Assembly (NCBI GenBank): GCA_002280485.1
Contig: NCED01000057.1
Coordinates: forward strand, 1 to 15,110
From: Caulobacterales bacterium 32-69-10
GTDB lineage: Bacteria; Pseudomonadota; Alphaproteobacteria; Caulobacterales; Caulobacteraceae
Direction of reading: 5' to 3'
DNA length: 15,110 nucleotides
A program made the translations under genes and the position numbers. The notes below the pieces were generated by a model. It was not told where the DNA came from and made no database searches. It saw only the letters and a program-made list of their open reading frames with translations. This document shows positions 1 through 5,494 of the stretch, piece by piece (within the stretch, counting starts at the first letter, position 1; each line of letters starts with the position of its first letter).

Positions 1-769
1 CGCGGCCCTCGGCGTCACCCAGAACCGGATCAACACCGGGATGAAGGTGAACAGCGCCAAGGACAACGGCGCCATCTGGGCCATCGCCCAGAACCAGCGT
101 TCGAACGTGAGCGCCCTCGACTCGGTCAAGGATTCGCTCCAGCGCGGCCAGTCCACCGTGGACGTGGCCATCTCGGCCGGCGAGACCGTGTCGGACCTGC
201 TGAACCAGATGAAGGCCAAGGCGCTCGCGGCTTCGGACGTCTCTCTCGACGCCGCGGCCCGCACCGCCATGGGCAACGACTTCACCGCCCTGCGCGGCCA
301 ACTGGTCAAGACCCTGAACAGCGCCAGCTTCAACGGCGCCAACCTGCTGCTGACCGCCAGCGCCTCCCTGTACGCCCTGGCCGACTCCGCGGGCACCTCC
401 AAGCTGACCGTCGCGGCCCAGGTCCTGGCCATCGGCGCGACCGGCTCGGCGATCACCACCACGGTCAACACGACCTTCACCACCCAGACCACGGCCGCGG
501 CGATGGTCGGCATCCTGAACACCGCCATCACCAACGTGAACGCGAAGGTGGCCCAGCTGGGCACCGGTTCGAAGGCCCTGCAGACCCACCTCGACTTCAT
601 CGGCAAGCTGCAAGACACCATGACCGCCGGTATCGGCAACCTGGTGGACGCCGATGTCGCCAAGGAAAGCGCGACCCTGCAGGCCCTGCAGACCAAGCAG
701 CAGCTCGGCATCCAGGCCCTGTCGATCGCCAACTCGTCCTCGAGCGCGCTCCTCAGCCTGTTCCGCTAG
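1..769 (+). CDS. Flagellin, FljK-like (5' end outside window)
   Basis: Structural subunit of the flagellar filament, exported by the flagellar type III apparatus. The reading frame is open from base 2 to the TAG at 767-769 (255 residues visible). Aligning its TQNRINTG motif with that of the second flagellin suggests about 22 N-terminal residues are missing, so the full length would be near 277, normal for Caulobacter flagellins. The ATG at 41 is internal, not the start. Visible flagellin hallmarks are the N-terminal coiled-coil segment with AKDNGAIWAIAQNQR, the FNGANLL motif, and the C-terminal segment GNLVDADVAKESATLQALQ followed by QALSIANSSSSALLSLFR. The central surface region (about bases 445-505) is very rich in Thr, which suits O-linked glycosylation and fits with the pseC and pseH genes downstream. 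The resemblance is closest to Caulobacter FljK-type alpha-flagellins. Family assignment is firm; which paralogue it is cannot be told. Confidence 0.95.
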   Translation, partial: AALGVTQNRINTGMKVNSAKDNGAIWAIAQNQRSNVSALDSVKDSLQRGQSTVDVAISAGETVSDLLNQMKAKALAASDVSLDAAARTAMGNDFTALRGQLVKTLNSASFNGANLLLTASASLYALADSAGTSKLTVAAQVLAIGATGSAITTTVNTTFTTQTTAAAMVGILNTAITNVNAKVAQLGTGSKALQTHLDFIGKLQDTMTAGIGNLVDADVAKESATLQALQTKQQLGIQALSIANSSSSALLSLFR

Positions 770-783
770 GCCGGAAACTCCGG

Positions 784-815
784 CGGCGCGCGGGGCCTGA
801 CCGCCCCGCGCGCCG
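784..815 (+). terminator. GC-rich hairpin after flagellin 1
   Basis: A perfect 13-bp inverted repeat (arms 784-796 and 803-815, 6-base loop CTGACC) starts 15 bases after the flagellin stop codon. It has no T-tract, so it may work as a 3' mRNA-stabilising hairpin or partial terminator rather than a classic intrinsic terminator. Its position between a highly expressed flagellin and flaG suggests it separates their expression levels. Confidence 0.55.
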
Positions 816-830
816 ATCCGGCAACCCGCA

Positions 831-1169
831 ATGGAGGCTCCGGCGCCGCAAGGACCGGGGGTCCAGGAGATGATCAAGACGATCAATTCCGGCGCGGGCG
901 TTTCCGATCGGACGCCAGACCAACGGCAGGACCGGCGCGGGGAAGGGGGCTATCCCCCCCAGCCCGCCGATCCGCCGGCTCCGGGGCCCGCCCCGGGATC
1001 GGACCTGAGACTGGTGATCGAGCGCGACGCCGAGGGCGCCTACTACATCTACAAGCTGATCGACCGGGCGACGGGCGAAGTGGTCGCCGAGCTGCCTCGC
1101 GACGAAGTGGCGAACCTGGCTAACGGCGTCGGCTACATCGCCGGGACCGTGGTGCGGACGAAGGCTTGA
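831..1169 (+). CDS. flaG: FlaG family flagellar protein
   Basis: FlaG-family proteins are small flagellar proteins, encoded next to flagellins, that affect filament length. This one has 112 residues if started at ATG 831. The first 60 residues are Pro/Gly-rich and probably disordered (PPQPADPPAPGPAPG). The C-terminal half is the FlaG domain: LRLVIERDAEGAYYIYKLIDRATGEVVAELPRDEV, matching the family pattern of two strands around a D-x-x-T-G-E-V-x-x-x-x-P turn. The start is uncertain. ATG 831 has no clear Shine-Dalgarno sequence, while the in-frame ATG at 870 has AGGAG directly abutting it (too close) and a small GGACC/GGTCC hairpin just before it. It sits between two flagellin genes, as flaG commonly does. 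A C7 run at 954-960 lies inside the disordered part. The family call rests on the domain pattern. Confidence 0.82.
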   Translation: MEAPAPQGPGVQEMIKTINSGAGVSDRTPDQRQDRRGEGGYPPQPADPPAPGPAPGSDLRLVIERDAEGAYYIYKLIDRATGEVVAELPRDEVANLANGVGYIAGTVVRTKA

Positions 1170-1219
1170 GGCGACAGGACGGGGACGGCGCTAGCCCGGC
1201 TCAGTCCTAAAGAACGTAG

Positions 1220-1310
1220 TTAACGGTCCCTATACGAAAGGGACTTACCGTCTCCTCCGAATGGACGAGGCGCGATCCGTCATGGCGCGTCCGACCTCTT
1301 GGGAGAAGAC
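1220..1310 (+). promoter_or_regulatory. Structured leader of flagellin 2 with possible RBS sequestration
   Basis: The 143-base gap between flaG and flagellin 2 contains a stem GTCCC/GGGAC (1226-1230 with 1240-1244, 9-base loop), extendable by ACG/CGT across a 4-base bulge (1245-1248). Immediately downstream, GTCTCCTCC (1250-1258) can pair with GGAGAAGAC (1302-1310) at 8 of 9 positions, burying the Shine-Dalgarno GGAG (1302-1305), which stands 7 bases before ATG 1313. The two structures share only bases 1250-1251. In Caulobacter, FlbT is known to act on the fljK mRNA leader, so a structured flagellin leader is plausible. That this one is regulatory is inference. No sigma-54 promoter (GG-N10-GC) was found in the gap. 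Confidence 0.4.
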
Positions 1311-1312
1311 CC

Positions 1313-2143
1313 ATGTCGGTTAGCGTGAAGACGAATCAGCCAGCGCTGATCGCGCTCCAGAATCTGAACAAGACCAACGACCAGCTGAGCGAGACCCAGA
1401 ACCGGATCAATACCGGCCTGAAGATCGCCATGGCGAAGGACAACGCCTCGATCTACGCCATCGCGCAGAAGCAGCGGGCCTCGATCAGCTCGCTGTCCGC
1501 GGTCACCGACAGCCTCAACCGGGCCACCTCGATCGCCGATGTCGCCAGCGCCGCCGGCCAGTCGATCTCGGACATCCTCAACACCATGCGCCAGAAGGTG
1601 GTGGCGGCGATGGACCCGTCCATCGACGCGGTGTCCCGCAACCTGCTCGACGTCGACTACAAGTCTCTGCTGCGGCAGGTGTCCCAGGTCATCCAGAACG
1701 CCAACTTCGACGGGGCCAATATTCTCGACGGCTCGCTGTCGCCGGGCATCCGCTTCATCGCCGACGCCAACGCCACGACCTTCGTGACCCTGTCGGTTCA
1801 GAACATGAGCCTGGGCGGGGCGATCATCTCCATGCCCGCGACGGCTTCGATCACCACGGTGCCCTATGCGACCAGCATCCTGGCCCGCCTCGACGCTTCG
1901 ATCATCCAGACCAACAGCGCCCTGGCTAAGATCGGCGCCCAGGCCAACCAGATCAGCGCCCATAACAAGTTCGTGGGCAAGCTGAGCGACGCCCTGAACG
2001 TCGGGGTCGGCAACCTGGTCGACGCCGACATGGCGGCTGAAAGCGCCCGGTTGCAGGCCTTGCAGGTACAACAGCAGTTGGGCGCGCAGGCGCTCTCGAT
2101 CGCCAACCAAGCTCCGCAGGTGATCCTGCAGCTGTTTAAATAA
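1313..2143 (+). CDS. Flagellin, divergent second copy
   Basis: Second filament subunit, complete at 276 residues, a typical Caulobacter flagellin length. The start ATG 1313 follows GGGAGAAG at 1301-1308 with good spacing. The N-terminal D0/D1 segment includes ALIALQNLNKTNDQLSETQ and NRINTGLKIAMAKDNASIYAIAQ. FDGANIL marks the inner edge of the core, and the C-terminus has VGNLVDADMAAESARLQALQ then QQLGAQALSIANQAPQVILQLFK. It shares the conserved ends with the first flagellin but differs through the core (for example KTNQPALIAL near the N-terminus and QAPQVILQLFK instead of SSSSALLSLFR at the end). Its central region is less Thr-rich. It may be a minor or hook-proximal flagellin like FljJ in Caulobacter; that role is inferred only from the divergence. 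A separate leader (1170-1312) suggests independent expression. Confidence 0.95.
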   Translation: MSVSVKTNQPALIALQNLNKTNDQLSETQNRINTGLKIAMAKDNASIYAIAQKQRASISSLSAVTDSLNRATSIADVASAAGQSISDILNTMRQKVVAAMDPSIDAVSRNLLDVDYKSLLRQVSQVIQNANFDGANILDGSLSPGIRFIADANATTFVTLSVQNMSLGGAIISMPATASITTVPYATSILARLDASIIQTNSALAKIGAQANQISAHNKFVGKLSDALNVGVGNLVDADMAAESARLQALQVQQQLGAQALSIANQAPQVILQLFK

Positions 2144-2207
2144 TCGTGGCGGGCAGCGACCACATGACGACTTGCGTGCTCGTGTCTGATGGACTGAGGT
2201 TTGTCGG

Positions 2208-3452
2208 ATGAGTCGTCCCCTGGTCGCCCCGATCGGCGCTACACCAACCATTCCGGCGGACCTGCCGGCGCGGGCTCTGCCTTATGGCCTGCACCTCATC
2301 GAGGAAGATGACATTGCCGCGGTTACCGCGGCGCTGCGCGACGAACTCCTCGCCCAGGGGCCGCGGGTAGCGGCTTTCGAGCGCGCGCTGGCCACGCAGG
2401 TCGGCGCCCGCCACGCCGTGGCCTCCTCGTCCGGCACCGCCGCCCTCCACCTGGCCCTGGCCAGCCTCGACGTCGGCCCCGGCGACCTCTGCGTCGTGCC
2501 GGCGGTCACCTTCATCTCCACCGCCACGGCCGCCCTGTTCTGCGGGGCGGAGGTGGTGTTCGCGGACGTCGATCCCCTGACCGGCCTGATGACGCCCGAG
2601 ACCCTCGAGGATGCGATGGCCCGGGCCGGCTGGACCAAGGCGGTCCTGCCGGTGCACCTGGCCGGCCGGTTATGCGACATGGCCGGGATCGCCGAACTGG
2701 CGCGGGCCAATGGGGCGGTGATCGTCGAGGACGCCTGCCACGCTCTGGGCTCGATCGACGCCGGCGGCGCTCAAGCGGGCGCCTGCGCCCATTCCGACGC
2801 GGCCGTGTTCTCCTTCCATCCGGTCAAGACCATCGCCACGGGGGAGGGGGGCATGACCACCCTCAACGACCCCGACCGCGACGCCCGCATGCGGCGGCTG
2901 CGCAACCACGGCGTCACCCGCGAGGCGGGGCTGATGGGCGAAGCGGACTCCTTCTCGTCCGCCGGCGCCCCCAACCCCTGGAGCTACGAGCAGCTGGAAC
3001 TCGGCTTCAACTACCGCATGAACGAGATGGAGGCGGCGCTCGGCCTGTCCCAACTCGGCAAGCTGGGCCGCTTCGTCGATCGGCGCCGGTCGCTGGCCGC
3101 CCGTTACGACCGGCTGTTGGCCCGCTTCGGAGACCGGGTGAAGCCGGTGGCGAGCCCGCCCGGCCAGAAACACTCGCCGCACATCTACAACGTCCTCATC
3201 GACTTCGGGGGGCTGGACGTCGACCGCGCCGCCCTGATGGCCGCCCTGGTCGCCCGCGGCATCGGAACCCAGGTCCACTACATTCCGCTCTACCGCCAGC
3301 CGTTCTTCCGCGCCCGCTACGGCGACATGCGGCTGGACGGGGCCGAGGCCTACTACGCCCGCTGCCTGGCGCTGCCCCTGTTCCCGGCCATGTCCGAGGC
3401 TCACGTCGATCAGGTTGTCCTGGCTCTGGCGGAGGTCCTCGGCGACCTCTAG
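2208..3452 (+). CDS. pseC: PseC-like UDP-4-amino-4,6-dideoxy-N-acetyl-altrosamine transaminase
   Basis: PLP-dependent sugar aminotransferase of the DegT/DnrJ/EryC1/StrS family, cytoplasmic, predicted to aminate the 4-keto group of the UDP-linked 6-deoxy-hexose in pseudaminic-acid synthesis (called FlmB in Caulobacter). It has 414 residues, slightly longer than the usual 380-390 because of a 20-residue N-terminal lead. The PseC-like opening is LPYGLHLIEEDDIAAVTAAL followed by LLAQGPRVAAFE. Other landmarks are the cofactor-phosphate region ASSSGTAALH (72-81), Asp175 in VIVEDACHALG, and the Schiff-base Lys207 in FSFHPVKTIATGEGG. FNYRMNEMEAALGLSQL and the QVHYIPLYRQPFF segment match the family C-terminal half. 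The ATG at 2208 has GAGGT at 2196-2200. The next gene starts 9 bases after the stop. The class is certain; the exact sugar substrate is inferred from PseC-like motifs, the adjacent pseH and the flagellin context. Confidence 0.88.
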   Translation: MSRPLVAPIGATPTIPADLPARALPYGLHLIEEDDIAAVTAALRDELLAQGPRVAAFERALATQVGARHAVASSSGTAALHLALASLDVGPGDLCVVPAVTFISTATAALFCGAEVVFADVDPLTGLMTPETLEDAMARAGWTKAVLPVHLAGRLCDMAGIAELARANGAVIVEDACHALGSIDAGGAQAGACAHSDAAVFSFHPVKTIATGEGGMTTLNDPDRDARMRRLRNHGVTREAGLMGEADSFSSAGAPNPWSYEQLELGFNYRMNEMEAALGLSQLGKLGRFVDRRRSLAARYDRLLARFGDRVKPVASPPGQKHSPHIYNVLIDFGGLDVDRAALMAALVARGIGTQVHYIPLYRQPFFRARYGDMRLDGAEAYYARCLALPLFPAMSEAHVDQVVLALAEVLGDL

Positions 3453-3461
3453 CTTGGCGGC

Positions 3462-4019
3462 ATGATCGAGCTCAAGGATCTCTGCCTCGACGACGGCGAC
3501 CGGCTCTACCACTGGCGCCGCCAGCCGGAGGTCGACCGCTGGATGTCGCCGTCGCCGCCCGCCGACATCGAGACCCACCGCGCCTGGCTCGAGGCCTTCC
3601 TCGCGGATCCCAACCGGGTCGGCTGGATCATCGCCGAGGGCGGTCGCCCCTGCGGCTTCCTCATGCTCAAGGGCGTGACCGACCTGCAGCAGAGGGCCGA
3701 GTGGGGCTGGTACATCGGCGAGGCCGAGGCCCGCGGCCGCGGCGCCGGCCGCGCCGCCCAGGCCCTGGGGCTGGAGCGAGCCTTCTACGACTACGCCCTG
3801 CAGAAGGTCTGGTCCGAGGTTCTGGCCGACAACGATGCGGCGCTGAAGGCCCAGTCCGCCGCCGGCTTCCGTCGCGAGGGCTACCTGCGCCGTCATGTGT
3901 TCAAGGACGGCCGCTTCCGTGACGTGGCCCTGCTGGCCATCCTGGCCGAGGAATGGAAGGAGCGCCGCGGTCCCGTCCTGCGGAACCTCCAGGCTTCGGG
4001 GCTGATCGGCAAGGGGTAG
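3462..4019 (+). CDS. pseH: PseH-like GNAT N-acetyltransferase for flagellin sugar
   Basis: Acetyl-CoA dependent N-acetyltransferase, predicted to acetylate the 4-amino group produced by the upstream aminotransferase, the next step toward a pseudaminic-type acid (FlmH/PseH). It has 185 residues, a usual size for PseH. The N-terminus LKDLCLDDGDRLYHWRRQPEV followed by RWM is the typical WRN/WR opening of this GNAT subgroup. AEWGWYIGE (79-87) forms the central strand, RGRGAGR (91-97) is the acetyl-CoA pyrophosphate loop, and SEVLADNDAALKAQSAAGF with REGYLRRHVFKDGRF (about 118-152) is the characteristic C-terminal part. It starts 9 bases after pseC and ends 3 bases before the DUF2164 gene, so the three are probably one transcript. 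A generic ribosomal-protein-type (RimJ/RimL) acetyltransferase is the alternative reading, made less likely by the pseC neighbour. Confidence 0.85.
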   Translation: MIELKDLCLDDGDRLYHWRRQPEVDRWMSPSPPADIETHRAWLEAFLADPNRVGWIIAEGGRPCGFLMLKGVTDLQQRAEWGWYIGEAEARGRGAGRAAQALGLERAFYDYALQKVWSEVLADNDAALKAQSAAGFRREGYLRRHVFKDGRFRDVALLAILAEEWKERRGPVLRNLQASGLIGKG

Positions 4020-4022
4020 GCC

Positions 4023-4271
4023 ATGGCCCGGATCGCCCTCGACAAGCAGACCCGCGACGACCTCGCCCGGTCACTGCGCACGCACTTGAAGGATGCTCTC
4101 GACGTCGAGGTCGGGACCTTCGAGATACTCGACCTGCTCGATCACCTCGCCGACACCCTGGGGCCGCACTACTACAACCAGGGGCTCTACGACGCCCAGG
4201 CGGTGGTCAAGGCGCGGATGGACGGGATCGTCGAGGCGATCGAGGCCGTCGAGAAACCGATCAAGCGGTAA
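4023..4271 (+). CDS. DUF2164 family small protein
   Basis: Small cytoplasmic protein of 82 residues with no signal peptide or membrane segment. It matches the DUF2164 pattern: an N-terminal IALDKQTRDDLARSLRTHLKD helix, then VEVGTFEILDLLDHLADTLG and the family signature GPHYYNQGLYDAQ (47-59), then a C-terminal helix ending EAIEAVEKPIKR. No molecular function is established for this family, to my knowledge. ATG 4023 lies 3 bases after the pseH stop, with AAGGGG in the end of pseH as a likely ribosome-binding site, so it is probably translated from the same message as pseC and pseH. Whether it has anything to do with flagellin modification is unknown; co-transcription is the only link. Confidence 0.85.
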   Translation: MARIALDKQTRDDLARSLRTHLKDALDVEVGTFEILDLLDHLADTLGPHYYNQGLYDAQAVVKARMDGIVEAIEAVEKPIKR

Positions 4272-4277
4272 AGAATC

Positions 4278-4296
4278 CTTCCCCCAAAAGGGGAAG
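4278..4296. terminator. Hairpin between convergent genes
   Basis: CTTCCCC (4278-4284) and GGGGAAG (4290-4296) form a 7-bp stem with a CAAAA loop in the 32-base gap between the stop codons of the DUF2164 gene (+) and the aspartyl protease (-). The location fits a bidirectional terminator. There is no T-run on either side, so termination strength is unclear. Confidence 0.5.
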
Positions 4297-4303
4297 AGCT
4301 CAG

Positions 4304-5389
4304 TCAGAGCAGCGCCCGCACTTCCAGCTCGACCCGCGCCTGGCCGGGCAGCTCCAGCACCTGCCGTCCGGGGGCTTGCGACAGGCCCAGCACCTGCTGG
4401 CCGGGGCGCAGGCCGGCCTCGAAGGCGGGGCTGCCGTCGGCGATGGCGGTGATCGTACCGTCGGCCCGCGACAGGCGCAGGCCCGAGCCTTCGTAGGCCA
4501 CGGGCGCGGAGGGCGTCCCACCAGCCATCAGGGTTCCGGCCGCCTGGTCGATCGCCCAGGTGTAGGGCCGCAGCAGGCTGACCCCGAGCAGGCCGTCGAC
4601 GCCGTGGAACAGGCCGTCGCGGTCGGCGGCCTGGCCGATCCGGACCACCGGATGGGTCATGACGAAATCGCCGAACCTCATCTCGGCCGGGCGAAAGGCG
4701 GTGACCCGTGTGGCGCCCTCGGCGTCGCGATAAGCCAGCAGCACGGCGCCCCGGTAGGCCGCGGTGTCACGGACACGGGCGTAATAGGTGTCCGAGATGG
4801 TGCAGGCCTGGGCGCCGGTGTCGAACACGAACCGCCCGTCCGCCTGCGGTATGCCGCCCAGCAGCAGGGCCTGGTTGCGCATGACCTCGGCGCGCACAGG
4901 GACGAGGGTCATGGCGGTGTCGGCCGCGCCGATGCTGATCCTACTTGCGCCCAGGGCGACGACCGCCCGCGGATAGAGGAACGGGTAGCCGATCAGTCCG
5001 TCGTGGTTCCCGAGGCGCTCTGGGCCCCAGGCGATGGCCCGGCTGGGCCCCATCTCCAGGCCGCCGACGTTGAGCCGGGTGATGCCCACCACTGTGTCGC
5101 GGTTGCGTCCGGCATGGCCGCGCACCATCCGCTCGTCGACCCGGGGCAGGGCGAGGGCCCGGACCAGGCGGGTCGATATGAAATGGGTGCTGGCCCCTGT
5201 GTCGAGCACGAAGCGGTAGCCGCCGGAGCCGTCGACGCCGACCTCGACCAGGAAGCGGCTGCGTTGCTCCGACAGGGAGACGATGGCCGGCGTCGCCCCG
5301 CCGGGCGCCTGGCCCCGGGCTTGGCCATGCGCCAGGGCGAGGCCCGCGAGCGCGGCGCCGCTGCCGAGAACCTGCCGGCGGTTCTGCAT
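4304..5389 (-). CDS. Tat-exported double retropepsin-like aspartyl protease with PDZ-like C-terminus
   Basis: Predicted aspartic peptidase of the retropepsin-like fold, 361 residues, acting outside the cytoplasm. The N-terminus MQNRRQVLGSGAALAGLALA is a twin-arginine signal, with probable cleavage after the Ala-rich stretch near residue 28. Two half-domains follow, each with a catalytic-type motif and a matching hydrophobic-Gly motif: FVLDTGAST (Asp63) with HDGLIGYPFL (129-138), then FVFDTGAQA (Asp190) with VDGLLGVSLL (264-273). Retropepsins normally supply one DTG per chain and dimerise; here both are in one chain, as in pepsin. Residues about 302-345 (GTITAIADGSPAFEAGLRPGQQVLGL) look like a PDZ segment, which may bind substrate C-termini. 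ATG 5389 is preceded on the - strand by AGGGAGGG. It is divergent from flaEY (105-base gap) and convergent with the pse genes. Substrates cannot be read from the sequence. Confidence 0.85.
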   Translation of the reverse strand: MQNRRQVLGSGAALAGLALAHGQARGQAPGGATPAIVSLSEQRSRFLVEVGVDGSGGYRFVLDTGASTHFISTRLVRALALPRVDERMVRGHAGRNRDTVVGITRLNVGGLEMGPSRAIAWGPERLGNHDGLIGYPFLYPRAVVALGASRISIGAADTAMTLVPVRAEVMRNQALLLGGIPQADGRFVFDTGAQACTISDTYYARVRDTAAYRGAVLLAYRDAEGATRVTAFRPAEMRFGDFVMTHPVVRIGQAADRDGLFHGVDGLLGVSLLRPYTWAIDQAAGTLMAGGTPSAPVAYEGSGLRLSRADGTITAIADGSPAFEAGLRPGQQVLGLSQAPGRQVLELPGQARVELEVRALL

Positions 5390-5494
5390 CGTCCCTCCCT
5401 GGACAGGCGCCCGTCATAGGCCAAAATCGCGCCCGCTTTAAGGACTCGTCAGGACGGGTAAACGACACTGGGCGGCGAATAGCCCGGAGTCGCC
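5390..5494. promoter_or_regulatory. Divergent intergenic region, protease / flaEY
   Basis: These 105 bases separate two divergent starts and so must hold both promoters or leaders. I could not assign clear -35/-10 boxes or a sigma-54 element. Visible elements are the protease Shine-Dalgarno (5392-5399, - strand), the flaEY Shine-Dalgarno GGAG at 5486-5489 five bases before its GTG start, and two GANTC sequences (5443-5447 and 5487-5491), the CcrM methylation target in this group. The presence of promoters is inferred from gene orientation. Confidence 0.35.

Noticed and set aside
1166..1197. TTGAGGC ... GCTAGCCC as a housekeeping promoter before flagellin 2
   Set aside because: The spacer is 17 bases against 10-14 for the Caulobacter consensus, and the -10 matches only its first four bases.
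1220..1234. CtrA-like half sites TTAA-N7-TATA upstream of flagellin 2
   Set aside because: One half site is degenerate, and no matching promoter could be placed; too weak to call in a single occurrence.
2147..2176. Sigma-54 type promoter before pseC (TGGC ... TTGC)
   Set aside because: The GG and GC elements are not at the required 10-base separation.
1280..2251. Long open frame on the - strand opposite flagellin 2
   Set aside because: It is antisense to a clear flagellin, has no family features and arises from high GC codon bias; the same holds for the long frames opposite pseC, flaEY and gyrA.
5443..5491. Two GANTC sites before flaEY as evidence for cell-cycle methylation control
   Set aside because: GANTC also occurs repeatedly inside the coding regions here, so two in 105 bases are not convincing on their own.
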